Shown here: one piece after another, positions 1 to 7,810 of the stretch
Layout of the letters: every line of letters starts with the position of its first letter
Position numbering within the stretch: the first letter of the stretch is position 1
Source: Pseudonocardia sp.
Lineage (GTDB): Bacteria; Actinomycetota; Actinomycetes; Mycobacteriales; Pseudonocardiaceae
Direction: 5' to 3'
NCBI GenBank assembly: GCA_019244295.1
Contig: JAFASX010000137.1
Location: 1-48,812 of the forward strand
Length of the DNA: 48,812 nucleotides
Notes under the pieces: generated by a model
What the model was told of the DNA's origin: nothing
Seen by the model: the letters and a program-made list of their open reading frames with translations, nothing else
Databases searched by the model: none
Translations under genes and position numbers: made by a program

Positions 1-343
1 CGCGGAGATCTGGGGCCTTTCGCTGTCTGAGCTCTGAGCGTGGCTGCCCGGGGCTTCCAGTCCGTGTCGACCGACGGTCCGGGGACATCTTTACCTCCAA
101 TGGAGTAGCCGCCGATCTCAAGTCGTCAGCCGGTCATCTGTGCATCACCGGTGCGTCACTCGTTAGTGATCAATGGTGTATCCGCTTGTCTCGGCATCGC
201 CCCCAGTGAGCGCTGTCGTCCTGTTGTGATGCAAAACTGTCCGCCCGATGTGTTTCCCTTCTCTGCACTGGATAAGTTCGAGTCGCTGCCGTCGGACCAG
301 CGGGACCGGAGCTGGCGACCAGCGGCAAACGGAGGGCCGGCGG
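1..343. other. Upstream region without a convincing gene
   Basis: No open frame here resembles a protein I recognise. It presumably holds the promoter and leader of the prim-pol-like gene that starts at 344. A short inverted repeat, TCACT-N4-AGTGA, lies at 156-169. The ribosome binding site GGAGG at 331-335 belongs to the next gene. Confidence 0.5.
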
Positions 344-1015
344 ATGTCTTGGTGGAACAGTTCTCGAGCCGTCTATGGCGCGGAGCTGCGAGCCGGTGCG
401 CTTTGTCTGGTTGACCACGGTTGGCCGGTAGTGCCCGGCACCTGGTGGCACGGGGGTGGCTGGCGCGGGCTGCCGCCTGAGATGGTCAGCGGTCTGGCCA
501 AGGCGCCTGGCTGGGACTCGGTACCAGCCGTCTTCGGTGGGGTGGCTGCGGCTACCTGTGATGCGGCGCGCGTTGCCCGCTGGTGGTCGCGGTCGCCGTT
601 CTCAGTGCTGGTGGCCACTGGTGAGAAGCTCGACGTGGTCGAGATTCCGGCCTGGCTGGGCCGACGGGTAACCAGCACGTTGCGCAGGGTCGGCGTTATG
701 GCCGCGCTTGCGGCCACGCCGTCTGGTCGGTGGTGGTTTCCGGTCACTCCCGGATCGTCGATTCATTCCGACCTAGCTGGACGTACCGACGTGGTGCTGC
801 ATGGTCTCGGCTCGTGGGTCATGGCACCGCCCTCGGAGCGCGAGGATGGCCTGGTGCATTGGCGGGTCACACCGTCGGCGTGCGGCTGGCGGCTCCCTGA
901 ATCTCAGCTTGTCCAGAGCGCGGCGGCCGAAGCCATTCGATGGTGCGCTACAGAGAGTGACGACTGGTTGGTGTCCCAGCGGCCAGCTGGCGTTGCCTCT
1001 GGCGTGCGGTCCTAG
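344..1015 (+). CDS. Bifunctional DNA primase/polymerase N-terminal (prim-pol-like) domain protein
   Basis: A 223-residue soluble protein. The pattern of a hydrophobic start (ALCLVDHGWPVVPG), a central ARWWSRSPFSVLVATGEKLDVVEIP stretch split around residue 90, a DVVLHGLGSWVMAPPS segment and a final CGWRLPE is what I remember of the short actinobacterial proteins annotated as prim-pol N-terminal domain. In plasmid and phage replication proteins this domain makes primers; the stand-alone chromosomal versions have no established role, and I cannot confirm a full catalytic acid set. The ATG at 344 was chosen over upstream in-frame starts because GGAGG lies at 331-335, eight bases before it. It stands alone ahead of the DUF445 gene. 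Family assignment is from memory of motifs, so moderate certainty. Confidence 0.62.
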   Translation: MSWWNSSRAVYGAELRAGALCLVDHGWPVVPGTWWHGGGWRGLPPEMVSGLAKAPGWDSVPAVFGGVAAATCDAARVARWWSRSPFSVLVATGEKLDVVEIPAWLGRRVTSTLRRVGVMAALAATPSGRWWFPVTPGSSIHSDLAGRTDVVLHGLGSWVMAPPSEREDGLVHWRVTPSACGWRLPESQLVQSAAAEAIRWCATESDDWLVSQRPAGVASGVRS

Positions 1016-1119
1016 CCAGCTACCCAGCGTTGGTCTAGGTACCGCGAGCCAATACGCACGGGTTTAGTGTTCCGTTGCCCGCGACCGTCAGGGCGCGCCG
1101 GAGCAACCCGGGCGACAAC

Positions 1120-1157
1120 GGCCGGGGTTGGTGGACCGCCCGCCGCCGACCCCGGCC
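1120..1157 (+). terminator. GC-rich hairpin after the prim-pol-like gene
   Basis: A perfect 9-bp inverted repeat, GGCCGGGGT (1120-1128) and ACCCCGGCC (1149-1157), with a 20-base loop. It lies between the prim-pol-like gene and the DUF445 gene. No clear T-tract follows, so it may be a Rho-independent-like terminator typical of high-GC actinomycetes or simply a structured leader. Confidence 0.35.
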
Positions 1158-1232
1158 CTGGCTCTGCCTCACGCTCCTTTACATGCCGCGGGCTGCGGCA
1201 CTGACAGGCAAGATGGACGCGTGCAGACAGTT

Positions 1233-2567
1233 ATGGCTAGCACCACTCGCTCTGCCCGAAACGGGGCGGTTCCGCCACCAGGGTCCCAATTGACCCCGGT
1301 TGACCTCAGCGTGTGGGACAACGATCAGAAGCGGCGTGACCTGTGGCGGATGAAGTTGCTCGCCACCGGTTTCCTGCTTGTGGCGACGGTTGTTTTCCTG
1401 GCCTGCGGCCTGTGGATTTCCCACCAAGGCCCTGGCTCGGTAGGGGTGGCCTATCTGAAGGCCGCGGCCGAGGCCAGCATGGTGGGGGCCTTAGCTGACT
1501 GGTTCGCGGTGACCGCGTTGTTCCGCCACCCACTCGGGCTCCCTATCCCGCATACCGCGATCATCCCGAACAAGAAAGACTCGATCGGCGACAGCCTCGG
1601 CGACTTCATCGGCGAGAACTTTCTCACCGAAGGTGTGGTCAGGGACAAGCTGCGTCGCACCGAGCTGGCCCGTCGCACTGGTGTGTGGTTGAGCGAGCCA
1701 GACAACGCCGAGCGCATCACCGCCGAGCTGGCCGCTGTCGCCAGGGGTGTCATGACCGTTTTGCGTGATGACGATGTCCAAGAGGTGCTGGAGCATGTCT
1801 TGGTCCGCCGGTTTTTGAGCCAACCGTGGGGACCTCCGCTTGGCCGAATCCTGGCCGGTGTGCTGCTGGATGGTGCCCACCACCGAATGGTGGACCTGAT
1901 CAGCGACCGGGTATACGACTGGGTGCGCGACAATCACGATCTTGTGCTGCGGGTGGTGGTCGACCACGCGCCGAATTGGTCCCCGAAGTTCGTTGACGAG
2001 CTGATCGCGGACAAGCTCTTCCACGAAGTGCTGGCGTTCGCGTGGGCAGTCAAAGTCGACTCTGAGCATCCGATGCGCAGGGCCGTGGACAAGTTCTTCA
2101 TCGAGTTCGCCCATGACCTGCAGTACGACGAGGCGACGATCGAACAAGCCGAGCAGGTGAAGTACCAGCTCATCGAGCACCCCGACGTCCAGCTGTTCAT
2201 CGGCAAAGCGTGGGAAACAGCCAAAAAAATGATCTTGGAAGCAGCCGCTGACCCGTCCAGCGCGCTGCGCTGCCGAGTCACCGAAGGCTTGATCTTGATT
2301 GGTCGCCGGTTAGCCGAGGACGTGGAGTTCGGGGCTAAGGTCGATCACTGGCTTGAGGACACCGCCGGGTACGTGGTACGCCACTACCGAAATGAGATCG
2401 CCACTTTGATCACCGATACGGTCGCCCGGTGGGATACCCAGGAAACCTCGCGCAAGGTGGAACTACAGGTTGGGCGTGACCTTCAGTTCATCCGAATCAA
2501 CGGCACAGTCGTCGGGGGGCTGGCCGGACTGATCATCTACTCGGTATCCCAGCTGCTCTTCTCCTGA
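1233..2567 (+). CDS. DUF445 family membrane protein
   Basis: A 444-residue protein with one membrane helix near residues 42-61 and a second at the very C-terminus (about 424-441), the usual DUF445 topology in which a long helical middle lies between two membrane anchors. The family signature is clear just after the first helix: AEASMVGALADWFAVT followed by ALFRHPLGLPIPHTAIIP. The function of the family is unknown. It corresponds in position to Rv0473, directly before the XRE regulator gene. ATG 1233 is the likely start; an in-frame GTG at 1221 is possible, and the frame is open further upstream to 1128 but the extra residues are low-complexity. No strong ribosome binding site decides between them. 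Confidence 0.85.
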   Translation: MASTTRSARNGAVPPPGSQLTPVDLSVWDNDQKRRDLWRMKLLATGFLLVATVVFLACGLWISHQGPGSVGVAYLKAAAEASMVGALADWFAVTALFRHPLGLPIPHTAIIPNKKDSIGDSLGDFIGENFLTEGVVRDKLRRTELARRTGVWLSEPDNAERITAELAAVARGVMTVLRDDDVQEVLEHVLVRRFLSQPWGPPLGRILAGVLLDGAHHRMVDLISDRVYDWVRDNHDLVLRVVVDHAPNWSPKFVDELIADKLFHEVLAFAWAVKVDSEHPMRRAVDKFFIEFAHDLQYDEATIEQAEQVKYQLIEHPDVQLFIGKAWETAKKMILEAAADPSSALRCRVTEGLILIGRRLAEDVEFGAKVDHWLEDTAGYVVRHYRNEIATLITDTVARWDTQETSRKVELQVGRDLQFIRINGTVVGGLAGLIIYSVSQLLFS

Positions 2568-2596
2568 TTGGGACAGCGTGTCGCGGACCCGTCACA

Positions 2597-2619
2597 ATTG
2601 CAAGCAGATTGCTTGCAAT
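2597..2619. promoter_or_regulatory. Perfect palindrome, candidate operator of the XRE regulator
   Basis: ATTGCAAGC (2597-2605) and GCTTGCAAT (2611-2619) form a perfect 9-bp inverted repeat with a 5-base spacer. It lies 75 bases ahead of the start of the XRE regulator gene, in a stretch of lower GC than its surroundings. The arm length and spacing suit a dimeric helix-turn-helix protein, so autoregulation is the simplest reading. There is no T-run after it, and a loop of 5 bases also permits a hairpin, but position argues for an operator. Confidence 0.6.
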
Positions 2620-2693
2620 AGCTAGCGAAGCGGCGTACCGTCGGTTGCGTTGGACGAATGGTGACGGCGGAACCAACCGAGGAGGTGGCCCTG

Positions 2694-3092
2694 ATGAGCA
2701 AGATCGAGTCAAATCCGGTCGAGCAGGTAGGCCATGCCGTCGGTCAGGCCGTCGAGGACATCGGCGGCTACATCCGTCAACAGCGCGAGATCGCGCAGGT
2801 TTCCTTGCGTCAGCTCGCCAAGCTGGCCGGGGTCAGCAACCCCTACCTCAGTCAGGTGGAGCGGGGCTTGCGCCGGCCATCGGCGGAGATTCTGCAGCAG
2901 ATCGCCAAGGGGCTGCGGATTTCGGCGGAGGTGCTCTATGTCCGGGCTGGAATTCTCGAGGAGCGTTCGGCCAGCGCGGTGACCGATGCTGTGCTCGCCG
3001 ACGTGGAGCTCACGGAACGGCAAAAACAGGCGCTGCTCGAGATCTACCACTCGTTCCGGCGGGAGAACGAGCGCAGCGACGCGCCCGACTAG
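2694..3092 (+). CDS. XRE-family helix-turn-helix regulator
   Basis: A 132-residue regulator with a single XRE/Cro-type HTH domain at about residues 23-82: IGGYIRQQREIAQVSLRQLA, then the recognition segment GVSNPYLSQVERGLRRPS. The C-terminal 45 residues end in a charged helix without a recognisable ligand domain. The start at 2694 has a strong site, GGAGG at 2681-2685; an upstream in-frame ATG at 2658 lacks one. It occupies the position of Rv0474, between the DUF445 gene and the HbhA-like gene, and probably controls itself and its neighbour through the palindrome at 2597-2619. The inducing signal is not visible. Confidence 0.88.
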   Translation: MSKIESNPVEQVGHAVGQAVEDIGGYIRQQREIAQVSLRQLAKLAGVSNPYLSQVERGLRRPSAEILQQIAKGLRISAEVLYVRAGILEERSASAVTDAVLADVELTERQKQALLEIYHSFRRENERSDAPD

Positions 3093-3199
3093 TTCGGCCC
3101 TCCACGGCCCATCACACGAAAGACCAACGTGACTCATCGGGGCGTTGCGTGCCACTTCCCAAACCCCAGAGCACAACTCAGATCGGAGAGATGATTATC

Positions 3200-3916
3200 A
3201 TGGCTACTTCGCTGCCAACATCCGCGGATGTGCGCAAGGTGCGTTCCCAGGCAGGTAAGGCCGTCAACAGCCAGTTCGAGATCGTACGCACCCCGCTGCT
3301 GGCGTGGCTCGGCGCGGGCGACCTCGCGGTGTCCAAGGTGAACGAAGCCGTCGAGCGGGTTCGCGCCCGCGCCGCCAAACGGCGCGAACTCGCCGTCAAG
3401 CGGGCCGAGAAGCTGCAGACCCGGTTCGGGGAGCTGCCGGGCGAGCTGCGTGAGGCGCTGAAGACCGAAAAACTACGTAAGCGCTACGACGACATGGCTG
3501 AGCAGGCTCGCAAGACCTACGCCGAGCTGGCCGACCGCGGCGAGGCGACTGTCGAGAAGATCCGCCAGCAACCGAGGGTCAAGCGCGTGTTGCAGACTGT
3601 CGCCGACGCCAATGACCAGTTCGAGAAGCAGGTTGACAAGGCGGTTGACAGCCTGCACGACATGGGCGAGGAGGCCCTCAGCCGGGTGAGCTCGGAGACC
3701 CGTACGGCTGGGGAGAAGGCCGCGCGGGCCACCCAGCGGTTCACTGGCGATGCGGCTGAGAGGGTAACCGATGCCGCTAGCGACGTCGCCGAGACGGTTG
3801 CGGAATCCGGCGAGGATGCGGCGGAAAGCACACGCGGCGCGACCCGCACGGCAGCTGACCGGATCGCTCCGAAGAAGCCGGCCGTCGGAAGCATCAACGG
3901 TGACACGGAGCTGTAG
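3200..3916 (+). CDS. HbhA-like coiled-coil protein without the heparin-binding tail
   Basis: A 238-residue, almost entirely helical, charged protein. Residues 1-170 align in character with mycobacterial heparin-binding haemagglutinin (LPTSADVRKV start, VERVRARAAKRRELAVKRAE coiled coil, QTRFGELPGELRE), and it sits just after the XRE gene as hbhA (Rv0475) does. The mycobacterial protein ends in a lysine/alanine/proline repeat that binds heparan sulphate; here the last 70 residues are rich in Ala, Thr, Glu and Asp and end NGDTEL, with only one PKKP. So adhesion to host glycans is unlikely, and a role in membrane or lipid organisation is more plausible. GGAGAG at 3185-3190 fits ATG 3200 (ATG 3191 is too close). 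The frame is open far upstream, but that part overlaps the XRE gene. Confidence 0.8.
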   Translation: MATSLPTSADVRKVRSQAGKAVNSQFEIVRTPLLAWLGAGDLAVSKVNEAVERVRARAAKRRELAVKRAEKLQTRFGELPGELREALKTEKLRKRYDDMAEQARKTYAELADRGEATVEKIRQQPRVKRVLQTVADANDQFEKQVDKAVDSLHDMGEEALSRVSSETRTAGEKAARATQRFTGDAAERVTDAASDVAETVAESGEDAAESTRGATRTAADRIAPKKPAVGSINGDTEL

Positions 3917-3943
3917 TCCAGGTGTATCTGTTACACGGACCTG

Positions 3944-3972
3944 AACCCCGAAGCCCACTGTGCTTCGGGGTT
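3944..3972 (+). terminator. Hairpin terminator after the HbhA-like gene
   Basis: A perfect 11-bp stem, AACCCCGAAGC (3944-3954) with GCTTCGGGGTT (3962-3972), and a 7-base loop, 28 bases after the stop codon. No long T-tract follows. It is the cleanest intrinsic-terminator-like hairpin in this part of the window. Confidence 0.75.
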
Positions 3973-4042
3973 CGCTCATGGGTAAACAACGTCTTCGGGG
4001 TGGGGAGTATGCATCGGGGGACTTGACACGTAGTCTTGCCGA

Positions 4043-4384
4043 GTGCAACTGCTCTACCGCCTGGATCAGTACGTCCTGTGGGCCTGCTGGATCGCGGCTC
4101 TTCCATTTGGCACGTTCGCGCTCGTGGACGTCGTCCGGTCGCGCCCAGATGCCTTCACCGCCGCCGAGAAGCTGACGAAGCCGGCCTGGTTGGCCATCAC
4201 CGGTGGTGGGCTAGCCGTGCTGGTTCTCACTGGTGATCCGTTCAACCCCCTCGGCCCGCTGACCGGCGGCTCCTTCTGGGGCGGCCCATGGTCTCTGGTC
4301 TGGCTGGTCGGGTTGATCGCGGTGTTGGTGTATCTGGTTGATGTGCGACCGAGCCTGATCGAAGTGCAGGGCGGGCGCCGTTGA
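4043..4384 (+). CDS. DUF2516 family small membrane protein
   Basis: A 113-residue protein with about three hydrophobic segments (near residues 9-28, 48-62 and 83-99) and the family-like WLAITGGGLAVLVL and VYLVDVRPSLIEVQGG stretches. It corresponds in place to Rv0476, downstream of hbhA. The start is a GTG at 4043 with only a weak ribosome binding site. Function unknown. Confidence 0.75.
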   Translation: MQLLYRLDQYVLWACWIAALPFGTFALVDVVRSRPDAFTAAEKLTKPAWLAITGGGLAVLVLTGDPFNPLGPLTGGSFWGGPWSLVWLVGLIAVLVYLVDVRPSLIEVQGGRR

Positions 4385-4454
4385 GTTAGCGTTGAGCCCG
4401 CGCTGAGCCGGGTAGTGGTGGAATTCCTGCAACGGTGTAAGCGTTCTGCTAAGC

Positions 4455-6764
4455 ATGACAGAAACGCTGAAGCTGCCGGTGCTTCCGCTGCCAGACTCGG
4501 TGGTCTTGCCCGGCATGGTGGTACCGTTCCGGCTTGACGACCCGGAGATTCAGTCCGCGGTTGACGCAGCGGACAGCGCGCAGCGCAAGGTGCTGCTCGT
4601 TCCCCGGCCAGATGGCCGTTACGCGACGATAGGCGTCGTCGCGGTGATCGAGCATATCGGTCGGCTGCCTAGCGGAGAGAAAGCCGCTGTGGTGCGGGCC
4701 AGTACTCGGGCCCGGATCGGCTCCGGGGTCACCGGCCCAGGTGCCGCTCTCTGGGTGGAGGCCACCCCGCTGCCGGATGGCCCGTCCACCGGCCGCACGG
4801 AGGAACTGGCCCGTGAATACAAAGCGCTGGTCGTGTCGTTGTTGCAGCAGCGCAACGCCTGGCAAGTGATCGACTCAGTGTACCAGATCACCGACCCTGG
4901 GCAGCTCGCCGATACCGCGGGCTGGGCCGGCTACCTCGACCTGAACCAGAGACGCCAGCTGCTCGCCGAGGTCGACGCGACCCGGCGCCTGGAGTTGCTG
5001 GTCGGCTGGACTAAGGAGCACCTGGCCGAGCAGGAAGTCTCCGCGAAGATCTCCCAGGACGTTCGCGAAGGCATGGAGAAGACCCAGCGGGAGTTCCTGC
5101 TGCGCCAACAGCTGGCCGCCATCCGCAAAGAACTGGGAGAGTCCGAGTCCGACGGCGGGGCCGACTACCGCACCCGGGTCGAAGCCGCTGACCTGCCCGA
5201 GCATGTGCGCAAGGCGGCGCTGACCGAGGTCGGCAAGCTGGAGCGGGCATCCGAGCAGTCGCCGGAGAGTGGTTGGATCCGCACCTGGTTGGACATCGTG
5301 CTGGACATCCCATGGAACCAGCGAACCACGGATAATACCGATCTGGCCGCGGCTAGGGCCATCCTGGACGCCGACCACGCCGGTCTGGAGGACGTCAAGC
5401 AGCGGCTCATCGAGTTCCTTGCCGTGCGGGCCCGGCGAAGCCGCCAGGGGATGGAACTCGTCGGTGGACGTGGCTCGGGCGCGGTGTTGGCGTTGGTCGG
5501 TCCGCCTGGTGTCGGCAAGACGTCGATGGGCGAGTCGGTGGCCCGCGCTCTGGGCCGTAAGTTCGTCCGGGTGGCCCTGGGCGGGGTGCGCGACGAAGCG
5601 GAGATACGAGGTCACCGGCGTACCTACGTGGGCGCGCTGCCAGGGCGCATCGTCCGAGCTATCCGAGAGGCCGGCTCGATGAACCCGGTGGTGCTGCTGG
5701 ACGAGGTGGACAAGCTCGGTTCGGACTATCGGGGCGATCCGTCCTCGGCGCTGCTGGAGGTGCTGGACCCGGCGCAGAACCACACCTTCCGGGACCACTA
5801 CCTGGAGGTCGAGCTCGACCTGTCCGACGTGTTGTTCCTGGCGACCGCGAACATCGGCGAAAACATCCCGGGCCCGCTGGCCGACCGGATGGAGACGGTG
5901 ACCCTGGACGGCTACACCGAGGCCGATAAGGTCGCTATCGCGCGTGGGCATCTGTTGCCTCGACAGATTGCGTGTGCCGGTTTGGAGCCCTCCGATGTGG
6001 AGTTCAGCGAGGTGGCACTCAGCATGATCGCCGCTGAGTACACCCGGGAGGCAGGCGTACGGCAGCTGGAGCGCAGCCTAGCCACGGTACTGCGCAAGGT
6101 CGCCGTCGCGCTCGACAGCGGCGCGCAGGTCCCGGTGCACGTTGACGCTGACGCGCTGGTTACTTATCTGGGGCGGCCGAAGTACACGCCGGAGTCGGCT
6201 GAGCGTACTTCCGTGCCCGGGGTGGCGACCGGTCTCGCGGTCACCGGCGCCGGCGGCGATGTGTTATTCATTGAGGCCACCGCGATGCCAGGCGAGCCGG
6301 GCTTGACAGTGACTGGGCAGCTCGGCGACGTGATGAAGGAATCGGTCTCGATCGCGCTGTCCTACCTGCGCTCGCGCGGCCTGGCCGGCGATCTCGCCTC
6401 GCGGAAGGTGCACGTGCATGTCCCGGCGGGCGCGGTGCCCAAGGACGGACCATCGGCTGGGATCACCATGACCACCGCGCTCGCGTCGCTGGCATCGGGC
6501 CGGCCGGTGCTGTCCAGCGTGGGGATGACCGGCGAGGTCACCCTGCAAGGCCGGGTGCTGCCCATCGGCGGGGTCAAGCAGAAACTGCTCGCCGCGCACC
6601 GGGCCGGGCTGACCGACGTCATCATCCCGAAACGCAACGAGCCGGATTTGGACGATCTGCCGTCCTCGGTCCGCGACGAGCTGCGGATTCACCCGGTGGC
6701 CGACGTCGCCGAGGTACTGGCGCTGGCTCTGGAGCCGGCCGCCGTGACGGCCTCGGCCGCCTAG
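4455..6764 (+). CDS. lon: ATP-dependent protease Lon
   Basis: A 769-residue Lon (endopeptidase La), normal length. Order of parts: LON substrate-binding N-domain (about 1-200), helical linker with VREGMEKTQREFLLRQQL, AAA+ module with Walker A GPPGVGKT at 349-356 and Walker B VVLLDEVDK near 413-421, and the serine-lysine protease domain at the C-terminus with KDGPSAG (catalytic Ser667) and GGVKQK (catalytic Lys710). It degrades misfolded and some regulatory proteins in the cytoplasm. M. tuberculosis lacks lon, whereas M. smegmatis and many other actinobacteria keep it. I looked in the 70-base leader for HspR (HAIR) or ClgR sites and saw none convincing. It converges on purU. Confidence 0.97.
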   Translation: MTETLKLPVLPLPDSVVLPGMVVPFRLDDPEIQSAVDAADSAQRKVLLVPRPDGRYATIGVVAVIEHIGRLPSGEKAAVVRASTRARIGSGVTGPGAALWVEATPLPDGPSTGRTEELAREYKALVVSLLQQRNAWQVIDSVYQITDPGQLADTAGWAGYLDLNQRRQLLAEVDATRRLELLVGWTKEHLAEQEVSAKISQDVREGMEKTQREFLLRQQLAAIRKELGESESDGGADYRTRVEAADLPEHVRKAALTEVGKLERASEQSPESGWIRTWLDIVLDIPWNQRTTDNTDLAAARAILDADHAGLEDVKQRLIEFLAVRARRSRQGMELVGGRGSGAVLALVGPPGVGKTSMGESVARALGRKFVRVALGGVRDEAEIRGHRRTYVGALPGRIVRAIREAGSMNPVVLLDEVDKLGSDYRGDPSSALLEVLDPAQNHTFRDHYLEVELDLSDVLFLATANIGENIPGPLADRMETVTLDGYTEADKVAIARGHLLPRQIACAGLEPSDVEFSEVALSMIAAEYTREAGVRQLERSLATVLRKVAVALDSGAQVPVHVDADALVTYLGRPKYTPESAERTSVPGVATGLAVTGAGGDVLFIEATAMPGEPGLTVTGQLGDVMKESVSIALSYLRSRGLAGDLASRKVHVHVPAGAVPKDGPSAGITMTTALASLASGRPVLSSVGMTGEVTLQGRVLPIGGVKQKLLAAHRAGLTDVIIPKRNEPDLDDLPSSVRDELRIHPVADVAEVLALALEPAAVTASAA

Positions 6765-6829
6765 CCGCACGGCCCCGCTCCGGGCTCCTGGGTTCCCGGG
6801 CTCCCGGGTCGAAAAGGGTCGAAAAGGGG

Positions 6830-7795
6830 CTAGCGGAAAACCATGGTTTTGTTGCCGTGGACGAGCACCCGGTCTTCCAGGTGCCAGCGCAGCCCCCGGG
6901 CAAGCACGAGCTTCTCGGCGTCACGCCCGAGGCGCATCATGTCGGACACGGTATGACCGTGGTCGATCCGGATCACGTCCTGCTCGATGATCGGACCGGC
7001 GTCCAGTTCGGGGGTGATGTAGTGACAGGTGGCGCCGATGAGCTTGACCCCCCGAGCGTGCGCCTGGTGGTAAGGGCGGGCGCCGGCGAACGACGGCAGG
7101 AAGCTATGGTGGATGTTGATCGCGCGGCCGGCCCACCTCTGGCACAGCTTGGCTGGGATGACCTGCATGAACCGGGCGAGCACCACGGCGTGAGGGTCGT
7201 GCGCGTCGACTTGGCCGGCGAGCTCGTCGAACGCGGCCGCCTTCCGCGCCGCCCGCGCGGCCGTCGCCGCCGCTGATTCGCGGGCTGAGCCGTGGGTGGG
7301 CGGTGGGAACGGGATATAGGAGAACGGCAGCCCGTGCGCGGTGACGATGCCGCGTAGAGCCTCATTGTTGCCGATCACAGCGCTGATCGTGGCCGGCAGC
7401 TCGCCGCTGGTCGCTCGTCCCAGCAGGTCATGCAGGCAGTGACCTTCCCTGGTCACCAGCACCACCACGCGTTTTGTCTCAGCGGTGTCGGTGACCCGCC
7501 AATCGGCCTGGTCGGAGAGCTCGTCGGCAACCTCGGCGAACCGGGCGCGCAACTCGGTGACCTCGAACGGCAGCGAATCCGCGCGCACCACCTGCCGGGT
7601 GAAGAACCAACCGGTGTCGGTGTCGGTGTGATAGCCCGCCTCGGTGATCCAGCCGCCCGCCTCGGCGAGAAATCCGGAGATGCGCGCCACAATTCCGGTC
7701 CGGTCCGGGCAGCTGAACGTGATGATGTACTTGCGACCCGCCTGTAGCTGCCTCGGGTGTGCCGAGTAAGACCGGTCGCTGATCGAGCGGGACAT
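6830..7795 (-). CDS. purU: Formyltetrahydrofolate deformylase
   Basis: A 321-residue PurU: an N-terminal ACT domain (about 20-100, starting with YIITFSCPDRTGIVARISGF) followed by a formyltransferase-fold domain. The active-site elements NIHHSFLPSF and TPELDAGPIIEQD are present. The enzyme hydrolyses 10-formyltetrahydrofolate to tetrahydrofolate and formate, feeding formate to purine synthesis and balancing the one-carbon pool. It is about 25 residues longer at the N-terminus than the E. coli enzyme. It is divergent from murB with fewer than 20 bases between the starts, so their promoters must overlap each other's leaders or coding ends. Confidence 0.95.
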   Translation of the reverse strand: MSRSISDRSYSAHPRQLQAGRKYIITFSCPDRTGIVARISGFLAEAGGWITEAGYHTDTDTGWFFTRQVVRADSLPFEVTELRARFAEVADELSDQADWRVTDTAETKRVVVLVTREGHCLHDLLGRATSGELPATISAVIGNNEALRGIVTAHGLPFSYIPFPPPTHGSARESAAATAARAARKAAAFDELAGQVDAHDPHAVVLARFMQVIPAKLCQRWAGRAINIHHSFLPSFAGARPYHQAHARGVKLIGATCHYITPELDAGPIIEQDVIRIDHGHTVSDMMRLGRDAEKLVLARGLRWHLEDRVLVHGNKTMVFR

Positions 7796-7810
7796 GCCGG
7801 GAGGCTACCG

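Noticed and set aside
1491..2180. Reverse-strand open frame across the DUF445 gene
   Set aside because: Shadow of the real gene; no start site or similarity.
2609..3199. Upstream extension of the HbhA-like frame
   Set aside because: It overlaps the XRE gene in another frame and is Arg/Gly-rich; the real start is 3200 with GGAGAG.
4385..4454. HspR (HAIR) or ClgR site before lon
   Set aside because: Only TTGAG direct repeats occur; no CTTGAGT-N7-ACTCAAG or GTTCGC inverted pair.
4875..5951. Long reverse-strand open frame across lon (358 residues)
   Set aside because: Antisense shadow of a highly GC-biased gene; low-complexity His/Gln/Arg-rich sequence without domain.
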